A stretch of 64,000 nt of DNA from Amorphophallus konjac. Its lineage: Eukaryota > Streptophyta > Magnoliopsida > Alismatales > Araceae. A program made the position numbers and the translations under genes. The number at the start of each line of letters is the position of its first letter. The stretch's first letter is position 1. The DNA lies in the NCBI GenBank assembly GCA_022559845.1, contig CM040121.1, forward strand, positions 345,128,243-345,192,242, given 5' to 3'. The notes under the pieces are model-generated. The model did not search any database. It was not told the origin of the DNA and was given only the letters and a program-made list of their open reading frames with translations. Shown here piece after piece: positions 40,849 to 52,274 of the stretch.

Positions 40849-42331
40849 TTATGAAGCCTGTTCTTGTTGTGAGGGGGAGTTGTGTTTGTCTGATGTTTAG
40901 CCTTATGTCATGCTAGTTTAAGGGGGAGTTCTGAATGTCTGCTGGTTAGCTTTCAGGAACGCTTTGAGTGAGGGGAAGCTTTGAAAATTTGCTAGATTGT
41001 TTCATTGAGGAATGCTATGTCATAGGGGGAGCTGAGTTGTAGTGTGAGAGGAGAAGTTCTTTGACAGATTCAAAAGGACTGTCCAGATGTGTAACTTTGC
41101 TGGTTTTGCATGACTGATCTAGTGTGGTTCTCTTAGACAGTAGAGTGTCACTTATTTCTTAAGTCTATAAGTCAGTGACACTAAAATCCAGTTAGAATCT
41201 TTCCTTTGGTACTCCTTTAGAGATCTGGACTAATTGCATAAAGTATATCTTCCTACATTGTCATTGATTCTGGTTCAGGCCAAAACCTGTATGTCTTGAA
41301 ATCTGACCCAATCAGCTTGAAATCTAGACTTCAAGACTCAATTCAAGAAATAGTCCTTCTGATATTGTTTTCACTCATTCTATCTCTTTAACTCAAGGGC
41401 TTAACTGAACAAACATGTCCTGTTTTGATCACTGAGAAACTGGGAGCTTCATCAATGAAATGAATATTTCTTCCATGTCATGAGGTGTCAAATGCTTAAA
41501 ATGAATGAAAAGACATGACAGAGCAATGGTGGCTTGCTGGTGAGTAACTGGGGACTCTGGCCTCTAATCAAGGTGTTTCCTCATATCAAAAGCCACAGTT
41601 ACTAACTCTGTTCCTTAATAAAAAAAGGAAGGAAGTAATGAGGTACTCACTCTGAGTAACTGGGAATTCAGGCCTCTAATCAAGGTGTCTCCCTAATGTC
41701 AAAGGAGTGAACTACCAACTTACTCATTGATCTTCTTGAAAATCATCTCAAAAAGAAAAAATTCCTTGTTGTTATGCAACTAATGGATTGCTTGTCCTCA
41801 ATACCTTGAGAACACCTCTCTGATTTCGTCTCCTACTGTCTTGTGGGATAGTTGAATGATCAGCCATATCTGGCCATACTTGTTAACTCCTGCTATAAAT
41901 CATACACTATGTATGCTGATAAACTTTTCTATCATTCTATTTCTCTATTGTGTACTGGAGTTTAAAGAATCTTCTCTTGAAATTAGAACCTCACTTATTC
42001 TCTTAAGACCTACTCGTGACTTTCTGCACTAAGAAGTTACCTCACTTCTTCTTCATGTTTCCAGCACTGTCATATATTCTGCATTTCCTTTTGCTGATGT
42101 CAAAGGGGGAGAGAGGTTCTGCAATATCAGTGAGTTAGAGGTTCTGCAATATCAGTGAGTCATGATCTGTTTTGAGCTTTGGGGGAGATGAGAGTATGTT
42201 GTAGGGGATGTTTAATTCATATGCATGAGAATGCTTTGAATTTACTCTGTTTGTTGAAGCTGATTTGAATTACTTGTTAAACTTCGATATTGCTTGATTC
42301 ATAGTGTTGCCATCATCAAAAAGGGGGAGAT
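40849..42331 (+). other. Copia 1 non-coding 3' region with several polypurine tracts
   Basis: AGGGGGAG-type tracts occur near 40873, 40921, 42102 and 42180, and the final AAAAAGGGGGAGAT abuts the 3' LTR at 42332. Multiple PPTs upstream of the 3' LTR are a known Sirevirus feature. No envelope-like ORF is present. Confidence 0.8.
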
Positions 42332-43268
42332 TGTTGCATCCCTACGGTTTTGATGATGTCTCACACTATAAATCAATTCTCTATCTCTAGATTTATGCTG
42401 GTTCATCATGTAAGTGAGTACAGTTCATATGCTGTTTCATTATTTCATCTATCTACACTCTGCTTAGTTAGTATGAACAGTAGTGGGTCGACCCACCCTT
42501 GCTGATGTGTCGACCCATCAGAACACTGACTGTCTGGGTATCAAAGTCTGTACATCAGCTTGATCGAGTAAGTCTGTACAGCAAGCCTTAGTGTTCATAT
42601 CATTAAGTCTGTACATTGGCATCTCTTCTTCAAGTATGTACACCGGGCATCTTCTAATTGAAGTTTGTACAGCCAATGCACTTAACTGAAGTCTATACAC
42701 TGGTTTGTCTAACTTCAACTCTATACATCCGATTACTGTTGCAGTGTTCACCAAGTCTATACATCGCCCTCAGACCTTCAACTCTATACACTGCTACAGG
42801 AACCAAGTCCATACACTCTCCCGTTCAAATCCTTCTAAGTCTGTACATCAGCTTCTCTCGTCAAGTCTATACATCCACAGTGGATCATCAAGTCCATACA
42901 TCCACAGTGGAACTTCCAAGTCTGTACAACGCTGAAGCCTTCACAAGTCTGTACACTGCTTGAGCCTCACCAAGTCTGTACATCGCTTCAAGCGACTCAA
43001 GTCTATACAGCCTGCCTTCACGATCAGAGTCTATACATCGTTCCTCAAAGGCTAAGTGTATACATCCTTCCAAGCTTCAAGTCTACACACTCGATTGTTA
43101 GGTCTTCAACCCTATACATTCAATGGTTAGGCCTAAGTCTATACACTCGATTGTTAGGTCTTCAACCCTATACATTCAATTGTTAGGCCTAAGTCTATAC
43201 ACTCGATTGTTAGACCTTCAACTATATACATTGGTTGAGTCTATTCACTGAAGACGTTGAAGACCTCC
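42332..43268 (+). repeat. 3' LTR of copia 1, first part
   Basis: It starts TGTTGCATCC and matches 14256-15191, including the AAGTCTGTACA array. It is broken after GAAGACCTCC by copia 2 and resumes at 54414. Confidence 0.93.
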
Positions 43269-43554
43269 TGTTGTGTCCCTATGATTTTGATGATGTTTCA
43301 CACTATAAATCATTTCTTTATCTCAAGATAATCTCATGTTTCATCATGTAAGTGAATGGATTACACAGTAAGTGAATGTCCTGTTCAATTGAACAATTTG
43401 ACCAAATGAATTTTAGTGTTGCCTGAGTCATAATGTCTTGATGGTTTCAACACTATGAACCTTTGTGAACAAAAATGTTTCTCTGTGTTAATGTAAATCC
43501 TCGAGCCACTTCAGTTAATTTTGGGAGTTGTTTTCGTGCCACTTGAGCCACACT

Positions 43555-44310
43555 TCGTGTTGTTTCCCCTCACTAACACGAAACGATTTCGTGTCGTCTG
43601 AGCTTACAACACTTCGTGTTGATTTCCATGCTTGATAGGAAAACTTGTATGAGGTAATACTTCGTGTTGTTCTATCCTTGTCATCTATGTCTTCGAGTCC
43701 TAGTCTCGGTTGTTTAACTTCGTGTCGTGTCTCCCTCTGTCTTCGTGTCGTGTTACTGAAGCAGCTCGAATAGTTCTGACGAACTCCGAGTCGCTTCTCT
43801 GTGAACCTCGTGTCGTTTCTCTCTGTCCTTTAGTTGCTCATCTCATGTCATATTTTATGTCTACTTGTTTAATTTCGTGTCACTTACTGTTGTTCCTCGA
43901 GTCGTTCTTTTTCTTAGTGTCACTGCTTCATCACGTGTCGTGATAGCCGTGTCACTCTTCTGTCTTCGTGCTATTTTTCTCTTTAGACTTCATGTCCTTC
44001 TCGCCTTGACCACACTCCGTGTCAATTCCTGTGTTTCATCTTCGTGTTGTTTTCAACTCGTGTCGGTTTCTGTTTTCATCTTCGTGTTATTTTCAACTCG
44101 TGTCGGTTTCTGTTTTCATCTTCGTGTTGTCTTCAACTCGTGACGGTTTCTGTTATTTGTCTTCGTGTCGTGGTCAGCCCGTGTCGCCTCGTCTTCGAGT
44201 CGTTCATTCGAGCTATTTTGTGCTCGAGTTATTTTTCTTATGTTTTTCAAGTGTTGTTTCACTTCGTGTCGTTCTTTTCTTATCTCGTGTAGTAGTCACG
44301 TCGTGTTGTT
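43555..44310 (+). repeat. CTTCGTGT(C/T)GT array in copia 2 U3
   Basis: About 35 copies of TTCGTGT(C/T)(G/A) or CTCGTGTCG occur at 15-30 bp spacing, with a perfect sub-repeat TTCATCTTCGTGTT(A/G)TTTTC near 44035-44130. The 3' LTR copy is at 52560-53315. Ser/Val/Phe-rich ORFs here are by-products. Confidence 0.88.
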
Positions 44311-44413
44311 ATCATATACCTCATGCAGCTTTAGTTTTAGTGGCCATACAGCGTGTTAATGGTTTTTATCTCCTTACAGGTACGAGGAAGAATATTCCCA
44401 AATAAATGGGCTG

Positions 44414-44530
44414 CACGTGATCCAAGATAAGAGGAACCAATCCAATGAGGACACATGGCAGGAAGGTTCTGGATCGAGCGTGGGAAGCACACGCATGTTG
44501 TGCCCTATCCACCTGCTGCCGCTATAAATA
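44414..44530 (+). promoter_or_regulatory. Copia 2 promoter: CACGTG and TATA box
   Basis: GCACGTGATCC is at 44413, CCAATCCAAT follows, and CTATAAATAG is at 44522-44531. The same arrangement occurs in the 3' LTR (TATAAATA at 53529). It keeps the CACGTGATC and TATA layout of copia 1 although the surrounding U3 differs. Confidence 0.7.
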
Positions 44531-44820
44531 GAAACCTTCACCCACCGATGAAGGTAGATCAGAGCCAAGAAAGAAAAGGCAGAATTACAGAGAGCTCGAT
44601 CCAGCAGTGAAGAGAAAGAAAAAGAGAGATAGCAGTGAAGAGAAAGAAAAAGAGAGATAGCAGTGAAGAGAGAAAGAGAGTTTGCAGTATCTGGTTTTTG
44701 AAATTGCTTCCCAGGAAGCTACATTTGTATTAACTCTCAGTATCAAATGTTTTCTCGATCAGTATTTAGTTTCTTTTCTGATTTTCTTTATGTGTTCTTC
44801 GTCTAATTCTGATATGTTCC

Positions 44821-45167
44821 CCTCCGGTATGTGGAGGAAGGGAGTCTAACTCCGGTTTCCCTCTGGGTTGCAGAGGAAGAGAGATCGCTGATCTCTGGTG
44901 TTGCTAGTGACGGGTTGTCATTAGCAGGTTCCCTCCGGTGTGTGGAGGAAGGGAGAGGCACTCTCCGGTTCTGTTCGTGCTGGGTGCTAGAACATGTTTC
45001 AAGCTCTGCGGGTGGCAGAACTTGGTTGAGGGATTTGTCTCCCTTGGGTTTTCAAGCTATTTGGCAGCAAGTTGTTTGCAGACTGAGTCTGCTATGCTCT
45101 AGCAGTGGCTAGTGGAATCCTCACTCTAGTTGGAGTGAGGGGTGGATGTAGATTGCTGACTGCAGTC
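44821..45167 (+). other. Hairpin chain in copia 2 5' LTR
   Basis: Same order as in copia 1 with changed stems or loops: CCTCC/GGAGG (44821), GGAGT-cta-ACTCC, CCTCTG/CAGAGG, GAGATC-gct-GATCTC, GGAGA-ggcac-TCTCC, GCAGAC-tga-GTCTGC, CCTCACTC/GAGTGAGG, GATTGC/GCAGTC. The 3' LTR copy is at 53799-54145. Confidence 0.85.
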
Positions 45168-45434
45168 GAACCACCTAAAAAACCGGTTGTCTTCTCTATG
45201 GTTTGCGATCTTTATCAGCGCTCTCTATCTGTTTGTCACTTCGACTATTTGTTTGCTCAACTCTTCATCATCATTCTCTTATTCGATCTTGAGTGGTATC
45301 TGCATTTGCAATTCTTTGTGTGCTAGTTTAGAAGGGGCATAAGTGGTAGATTTATTTTCTTGCCTAAGTTTTGCAAATTGGGAGTGATCTATTCATCCCC
45401 CCCCCTTCGATATCACTCTTGCTGTGCTAACATT

Positions 45435-45446
45435 TGGTATCAGAGC
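45435..45446 (+). other. Primer binding site of copia 2
   Basis: TGGTATCAGAGC lies two bases after the LTR, complementary to initiator tRNA-Met and identical to that of copia 1. Confidence 0.93.
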
Positions 45447-45457
45447 AGGTTTACGCC

Positions 45458-47614
45458 ATGTGGACGAACAATCAAGCAAATGGCAGTGGTCCTAGAACCT
45501 TCATGGCCGAAGGTCAATCCATTAGTCACCCTCCTTATTTCGATGGTAATAACTATCTGTTTTGGAAGAACAGGATGGAAGTGTTTATCAGGGCTCAGAG
45601 TCATAAACTGTGGAGAGTAATCACGGTGGGGCCATATGATCTGCCACCAAACGAGGACGCTTGGACAGATGACCATGTAAAGCTATCCTCACTCAACTGG
45701 ACGGCGCTGAATATCATCTAGTGTGTTGTTCATCTAGAGGAGTATGCCCGTATCTCTGCCTATAAAACTGCCAAGCGAATGTGGGATGAGCTGCAATTGA
45801 TCTATGAAGGTACAGCTCAAGTGAAAGCCTCGAAGGTAAACCTCTACACTTCTAAGTATGAAATGTTTAAGATGAATGCAGATGAGAATATAACCGAAAT
45901 ATATGCCAGGTTATCCTTGATCACTAACACTCTTAAAGGGCTAGGGAAGGATCTTGCTGAGGCAGATATAGTCAGGAAAATTCTTAGATCTTTATCCCCG
46001 GCATGGCACACTAAGGCCATTGTGATTGAGGAGTCAAAAGATTTGACTGTCTTAACTGTGAATGAACTCATAGGATCCCTGATGACCTATGAGATGAACT
46101 TCCAAGGAGGTGGAGAAGGAAGTGAGAGGAAGGGTAAAAATGTAGCTCTAAGAGCTTCCCGCAACAAGGGTAGTAACAGTGGGAGCAGCAGCAGTACCCC
46201 CGAGTCTGAGTCCGAGCTTGAAGGTTTATCAGATCTCGACCAGGAGGAGCAGGCTATGCTCACTCGTCAGTTCAAAAAGTTTCTGAGGACAAAGGGAAAG
46301 ACCTTTAGGAAGAAGAACCCACACTCTTTTAACAAGAATGCTGAGTTTACCAATTACAGGGATAGAAATCCTAAGAAACTGACTTGTTTTAACTGTAACA
46401 AACAGGGACACATGGAAGGCGAATGCCCAGAACTCAAGAAGAAAGGTCCCTATTTTTAGAAGAAAAACATAAAGGTGCAGAAGAAGAAGAAGCCACAGGC
46501 AATGGTCTGCACATTGAGCGAAGAAGAAGAAGACCCAGAAGAAGCTTCCTCAGAAGAATATGAAGATGGAATTTGCCTTATGGCAAACAGTGAAGAGGAG
46601 GTAATAAACGTTTTTGAAAATTTCTCAATTGATGACTGAGAGGATGCTTATGGTGACTTGCTAGATAAATTTAATTCACTTAGCAAAGAGCACAGAGTTC
46701 TGAAAAGAAAATTTAACACAAATATTGAAGAACAAACTCTGGTCTGTGAGGAAAATGAAAAGCTAAAAGAACAACTAGAAGAAATGACCTCACAAAGGAA
46801 AGAGAATGATAAGCTTAAGGGAGAAATTCAGGAAAGTCAAAAACAGCTCAATGAATTCAAAACTAAAATTGAAGAAAGCATGAGTGAAATCAGAATGAAT
46901 TCAGAGAAATATGAAGCTGTGAAGAAAGTAAATGCTGAACTCCTAAAGAATTCTGAGTTTCTTCAAAAGGAGCTGGAAGACAAACAGAAAGTCTTAGAAA
47001 AGTTTGTCCAAGGAAAGACTAGCCTAGATGCTATACTAGGGACTAGGGTCAATTTCAATAAGGAAGGTCTAGGCTATGACCCAACCAACAAGAGACCCTT
47101 GCAATTCAAGACCATCACCTTCTGTCCAGAGAAGGGAAAAGAAAAGTTGGACACACCATCCATCTCAAACAGCTCTAAGGAAACTCAAAGTCCTAAAGAA
47201 AACACAAAAACCAGTACTGGACAACCATTTAAGATTGGAATGAACTTTATGAAAAATAACATTAAGTCCATTCACCAGAACACAAATGGTAGCTGGACCA
47301 AGAAAACAAATCAGAATAAAAGTTGGAATTATAACAATCAGATGGGTCCAAACAAGACCTACTGGAGGAATAACTTTCATGGTCAAAGATATGCCAATCA
47401 ACAAGCCTACAGGAAATTTCCTAGGAATAGGAAGACCAATGAAAGGAATAGAACTCACTTCTCCAATTCAGCTGGATTGAACTTTAAAAAATCAGAAAGG
47501 AAGGTGCCAGAGAAAACCATGCTGAAATAAATCTGGATACCTAAACACTTGATCAGAGATTTAAACAATGTCCTTGGACCCAACTCATCTTGGGTTCCAA
47601 ATCACTCTGCTTGA
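45458..47614 (+). pseudogene. Copia 2 gag (four premature stops)
   Basis: Begins at ATG 45458 (MWTNNQA). It carries the Gag domain, one zinc knuckle (CFNCNKQGHMEGEC) and a long Glu/Lys-rich coiled coil, the usual Sirevirus gag layout of about 700 residues. Premature stops: TAG 45719-45721, TAG 46457-46459, TGA 46637-46639 and TAA 47528-47530. Copia 1 has CAG, CAG, TGG and CAA there, so each is a C-to-T or G-to-A change. No frameshift is present. The natural end is TGA 47612-47614, shared with copia 1. The element therefore cannot make full Gag and would need it from a relative. Confidence 0.92.
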
Positions 47615-47627
47615 TATACTTGTGTAG

Positions 47628-50600
47628 GTCGGCCTGGCAGCTGAAGATAACAAGTGGTACCTCGACAGTGGCTGCTCCAGGCATATGACAGGAGACCGAT
47701 CCAAGTTCAGCAAGATAGAGATGAAGCCAGGAGGTCTGGTCATGTTTGGAGGAAAGAACAAAGGTAAAATTATTAGAGTTGGCACAGTAGGTAAGTCTTC
47801 CACAAATTCCATTGAAAAAGTATTACTTGTGGAAGGGCTACAACACAACCTGATTAGCATTAGCCAATTATGTGACAGGGGTCACAGGGTTGTATTTGAT
47901 GATAGTTCATGTAAAATCCTTGAAACAAATTCTGACATGGTTAAATTTGTAGCCAACAGGATTAATAATGTCTACATTGTAGACTTAGATGAGAAATCTG
48001 AATCCACTATTTACTTATCTGCCAATTCTGAAAATGATGCCTTTGAATGGCATAGACGTCTAGGTCATGCTAGCTTTTCAACTTTAAATAAATTGGTCAA
48101 GCATGATTTAGTTAGAGGCATGCTTAGAATTAAATTCAACTCTATATCAAAAGCATGTGATGCCTGTGCTCTAGGCAAACAGACCAGAAATTCTTTCAAA
48201 TTAAGATCTGAGCCATTGTCTTCTAGACCAATGGAACTTCTTCATATGGATCTTTTCAGTCCAACTAGAACTCAGAGTCTTAATGGTAACAGGTTTGGCT
48301 ATGTCATCATAGATGACTTCTCCAGATATTCATGGATATTTTTCTTAGCAAATAAGAGTGATGCATTTCAAAAGTTTAATCTGTTTTTCAATAAGGTCAA
48401 ACGAGAAGGGAAGTACAAGGTTAGTTCTATTCAATCTGACCATGGAGGTGAGTTTGAAAATTCCATGTTTACTGATCTTTGTGACAAAGAAGGACTAACT
48501 CATAGGTTTTCCTCTCCCAGGACACCTGAACAGAATGGGATCGTGGAGAGAAGAAATAGAACAGTGGTGGAAATGGCCCGAACCATGTTGATTGAAAGTA
48601 AGTTACCTAGAAGGTTTTGGGCAGAAGCGGCCAATACAGCAACCTACATAATCAACAGGGCCATGGTAAGACCCATACACAAGAAAACAACCTATGAGCT
48701 TCTAAAAGGTAAGAAACCAAACTTGTTTCATTTCAGAATTTTTGGAGCAACATGTTTTATTCATAACAATGATAAGAAAGACTTAGACAAGTTTGAAGCC
48801 AAGAGTTCACCTGGAATATTCTTGGGTTACTCTGAAGTGTCAAGGGCATATAGGGTATTTAATGTATCAGATCAGAAAGTGGAAGAATCTCCACACATTC
48901 TTTTTAGTGAAAAGAAAGATGTTTCTAATGTTGAAAATCTTGACAGGGACTCCAATCATGGTGGAGATTTTCTGGAAAACCAACAAGAAGAAGAGAAGAC
49001 TCAGCAGAATGGAGAAACAAATTCCCCAAATCAGGAAGGTCCAAGAGAAATAGGTGAGTCTTCAACAAATATTAGATTCCTTAAAGACCATCCTTTAGAT
49101 AATGTCATAGGCAATCCTGAAGAACCTCTTCGGACGAGGTCTCATTTTAGAAATGTGAATAATGATGACTTAATTACTTTGGTCTCACAAATTGAACCCA
49201 AATCAGTAGAAGAGGCCTTAGCTGATCAAGCTTGGGTCAATGCTATGAGTGAGGAATTAGGTCAGTTTGAAAGGAATAATGTCTGGGAGCTTGTCCCAAG
49301 ACCAGATGGTATAAATATTATAGGAACCAAGTGGGTGTTCAAAAATAAGATGAATGAAGATGGAATCATCTCGAGGAATAAGGCCAGACTAGTAGCCAAA
49401 GGCTACTGTCAGGAATTCGGTGTAGACTTTGATGAATCCTATGCACCAGTTGCTAGGATGGAAGCTATAAGATTGTTGCTTGCCTTTGCATGCTCAAAGA
49501 ACATTAAACTTCAACAAATGGATGTTAAAAGTGCTTTTTTAAATAGAGTTATTAAAGAAGAAGTTTTTGTTGAACAACCTCCTGGATTTCAATTTTCTCC
49601 TCAACCTAACCAAGTTTTCAGGTTAAACAAAGCCTTGTATGGTCTAAAGCAGGCTCCAAGAGCTTGGTATGAAAGATTATCTGAATTTCTGATCAGCAAG
49701 GGCTACAAAAGAGGTAAAGTTGATCAGACTTTATTTACCAAGGGCATGAATAAAGATCTCATCATAGTTCAGGTATATGTAGATGACATTGTATTTGGAT
49801 CAACTAGGCATGAACTATGTGATGAATTTTCTACCATGATGTCTGCTGAATTTGAAATGAGCTTGGTTGGAGAACTAAAATATTTTCTTGGATTGCAGGT
49901 ACAGCAGCTAGAAGATGGGTGCTTCATCAACCAAACCAAATACACAATGGAACTGTTCAAAAGGTTTGGCATGGAAAACTTAAAGCACATTACTACACCC
50001 ATGGGCACCAATACATCATTTGATGCAGATGAGACAGGTAAAGAAGTAAATGCCAAACTTTATAGAGGTATGATTGGATCACTTCTTTACTTGACAGCCT
50101 CTAGACCTAATATACAATTCAGTGTAGGAATGTGTGCAAGGTATCAGTCTAGACCCACTGAACTACATTTAGCTGCAGTTAAAAGAATCTTCAGATATTT
50201 GTCAGCTAGTCACTCTCTTGGTTTATGGTTTCCTGCATCTCGCACATTGAATCTAGTAGCATACACAGATGCTGACTATGCAGGCTGTAAACTAGACAAG
50301 AAAAGCATAAGTGGCCATTGTGAATTCTTGGGTGGGTGTTTAGTATCTTGGGGCTCCAAGAAACAACATTCTGTGGCCCTCTCCACTGCAGAAGCTGAAT
50401 ATGTGACTGCAGGGAGTTGTGGAACACAAGTTATATGGATTAAACACCAGCTTCAGGACTACCAAGTAGATCTGGGGTGTACACCTATTTACTGTGATAA
50501 TACAAGTGCCATCAATCTTGCTAAAAATCCTGTTTTGCATTCTCGAACCAAACACATAGAGATAAGACATCATTTTATAAGAGATGAGGTGTCTAAGAAT

Positions 50601-50720
50601 AATTTTGAACTGATTCATGTAGGGACAGATAATCAGATTGCTGATATTTTCACAAAACCTCTGGATAATGAAAAATTCACTACATTGAGAAGAGAATTAG
50701 GCTTATACAAAGTGTCTTAA
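47628..50720 (+). CDS. Copia 2 pol polyprotein (protease-integrase-reverse transcriptase-RNase H)
   Basis: An open frame of 1030 residues starts after TAG 47625-47627, in the +1 frame relative to gag; it has no obvious own start, and the first ATG is at 47685 after the protease motif. Domains by residue: protease DSG near 13-15; integrase HHCC about 142-180 ([15 protein letters not shown]); catalytic Asp 208, Asp 271 (SDHGGEF) and Glu 307 (NGIVERR); reverse transcriptase Asp near 632 and YVDD at 717-720; RNase H TDAD near 881, AEAEY near 922 and CDN near 957. All catalytic residues are present. Two usually fixed glycines are changed: LFGP to LFSP in integrase and FLNG to FLNR in reverse transcriptase; copia 1 keeps both. 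The polyprotein copies and inserts the element. Confidence 0.95.
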   Translation, partial: VGLAAEDNKWYLDSGCSRHMTGDRSKFSKIEMKPGGLVMFGGKNKGKIIRVGTVGKSSTNSIEKVLLVEGLQHNLISISQLCDRGHRVVFDDSSCKILETNSDMVKFVANRINNVYIVDLDEKSESTIYLSANSENDAFEWHRRLGHASFSTLNKLVKHDLVRGMLRIKFNSISKACDACALGKQTRNSFKLRSEPLSSRPMELLHMDLFSPTRTQSLNGNRFGYVIIDDFSRYSWIFFLANKSDAFQKFNLFFNKVKREGKYKVSSIQSDHGGEFENSMFTDLCDKEGLTHRFSSPRTPEQNGIVERRNRTVVEMARTMLIESKLPRRFWAEAANTATYIINRAMVRPIHKKTTYELLKGKKPNLFHFRIFGATCFIHNNDKKDLDKFEAKSSPGIFLGYSEVSRAYRVFNVSDQKVEESPHILFSEKKDVSNVENLDRDSNHGGDFLENQQEEEKTQQNGETNSPNQEGPREIGESSTNIRFLKDHPLDNVIGNPEEPLRTRSHFRNVNNDDLITLVSQIEPKSVEEALADQAWVNAMSEELGQFERNNVWELVPRPDGINIIGTKWVFKNKMNEDGIISRNKARLVAKGYCQEFGVDFDESYAPVARMEAIRLLLAFACSKNIKLQQMDVKSAFLNRVIKEEVFVEQPPGFQFSPQPNQVFRLNKALYGLKQAPRAWYERLSEFLISKGYKRGKVDQTLFTKGMNKDLIIVQVYVDDIVFGSTRHELCDEFSTMMSAEFEMSLVGELKYFLGLQVQQLEDGCFINQTKYTMELFKRFGMENLKHITTPMGTNTSFDADETGKEVNAKLYRGMIGSLLYLTASRPNIQFSVGMCARYQSRPTELHLAAVKRIFRYLSASHSLGLWFPASRTLNLVAYTDADYAGCKLDKKSISGHCEFLGGCLVSWGSKKQHSVALSTAEAEYVTAGSCGTQVIWIKHQLQDYQVDLGCTPIYCDNTSAINLAKNPVLHSRTKHIEIRHHFIRDEVSKNNFELIHVGTDNQIADIFTKPLDNEKFTTLRRELGLYKVS

Positions 50721-52274
50721 TTTTGGAGCCTGTTCCTGTTGTGAGGGGGAGTTTTGTCTATCTGTTGTTTAGCCTTCTTACATGCTGGTTTAAGGGGGAG
50801 TTCAGAATGCTTACTGGTTAGCTTTCAGGAATGCTCTAAATAAAGGAAAGTCTTGAGATTTTGCTGAAATATTTTATTGAGGAATGCTATATCTCAGGGG
50901 GAGCTGAGTTGTAATGTGATAAGAGAAGTTCTTTGACAGATTCAAAAGGGCTGTCCAGATGTGTACCTTTGCTAGTCTTGCATGACTGATTTAGTGTGGT
51001 TCTCTCAGAAAGTAGAGTGTCACTTATCTCTTAAGTCTATAAGTCAGTGACTCTAATCTCCAGGTCAGAATCTTTCCTTTGGTACTCCTTCAGAGATCTG
51101 GACTAATTGCATAAAGTATATCTTCCTACATTGTCATTGATTATGGTTCAGGCCAAAAAACATGTATGTCTTGATATCTGACCCAATCAACTTGAAATCT
51201 AGACTTCAAGACTCAATTCAAGAAAAGTCCTTTTTGGTATTGTCTTCAATCATTCTATCTCTTTAACTCAAGGGCTTAACTGAACAAACATGTTCTGTTT
51301 TGATCACTGAGAAACTGGGAGCTTCATCAATGAAATGGATATTTCTCCCAAGTCATGAGGTGTCAAATGCTTAAAATAAATGAAAAGTCATGACAGAGCA
51401 ATGGTGGCTTGCTGGTGAGTAACTGGGGACTCTGGTCTCTAATCAAGGTGTTTCCTCATGTCAAAAGCCACAGTTACTAACTCTGTTCCTTAATAAAAAA
51501 AAGGGGGAAGGACGTAATGAGGTACTCACTCTGAGTAACTGGGGATTCAGGCCTCTGATCAAGGTGTCTCCCTAATGTCAAAGGAAGTGAACTACCAACT
51601 TACTCATTGATCTTCTTGAATATCATCTCCAACAAAAATTTCTTGTTGTTATGCAACTAATGGATTGCTTGTCCTCAATACCTTGAGAACACCTCTCTGA
51701 ATTAGTCTCTTGCTGTCTAGTGGAATAGTTGAATGATCAGCTATTTTTGGCCATACTTGTCAACTCCTGCTCTAAATCATCCACTATGTATGCTGATAAA
51801 CTTGTCTATCATTCCACTTCTCTATTGTGTACTGAAATCTAAAGAATCTTGTCTTGAGATTAGAAACTCACTTATTCTCTTAAGACCTACTCGTGACTTT
51901 CTGCACTATGCAGTTACTGCCCTGAGTCCTCATGTTTCTAGTACTGTCACACATTCTGTATTTTTTTTTGCTGATGTCAAAGGGGGAGAGAAGTTTGCAA
52001 TGTCTATAATTTTAGTGAGAAGTTCTGCAATGTTCTGCAATATCAGTGAGTCTTGGTTTTGTCTTGAGCTTTGGGGGAGTCATGTTGCTTCATGCTGATA
52101 TGTTTATGAGTTGTGGGGGAAATGAGAGTGTGTTGTAGGGAATGTTTAATTCATTTGCATGAGCATGCCTTGAATTTAATCTGTTGTTGAAGCTGATATT
52201 GATTTCATGTTAAATCTTGATAAACCTTGATATTGCCTGATTCATAGTGTTGCCATCATCAAAAAGGGGGAGAT
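50721..52274 (+). other. Copia 2 non-coding 3' region and PPTs
   Basis: AGGGGGAG tracts occur near 50744, 50791, 50895, 51978 and 52071, and the terminal AAAAAGGGGGAGAT abuts the 3' LTR. The sequence is parallel to 40849-42331. A 121-codon frame at 51733-52098 has no ATG and no recognisable features, so no envelope-like gene is called. Confidence 0.8.

Larger units (their letters stand above)
43269..45432 (+). repeat. 5' LTR of copia 2 (2164 bp)
   Basis: It starts TGTTGTGTCCC and ends GTGCTAACA. The first 90 bp and the last 650 bp resemble the copia 1 LTR. The middle is replaced by a CTTCGTGTCGT-rich array. Confidence 0.93.

Noticed and set aside
43710..44405. Frames of 77-128 codons rich in Val, Phe, Ser and Cys in copia 2 LTRs
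   Set aside because: They are translations of the CTTCGTGTCGT array. Repetition in the second LTR reflects LTR identity, not selection.
51733..52098. Possible envelope-like ORF after copia 2 pol
   Set aside because: No ATG start, no signal peptide plus transmembrane pattern, and the matching stretch of copia 1 is not open.
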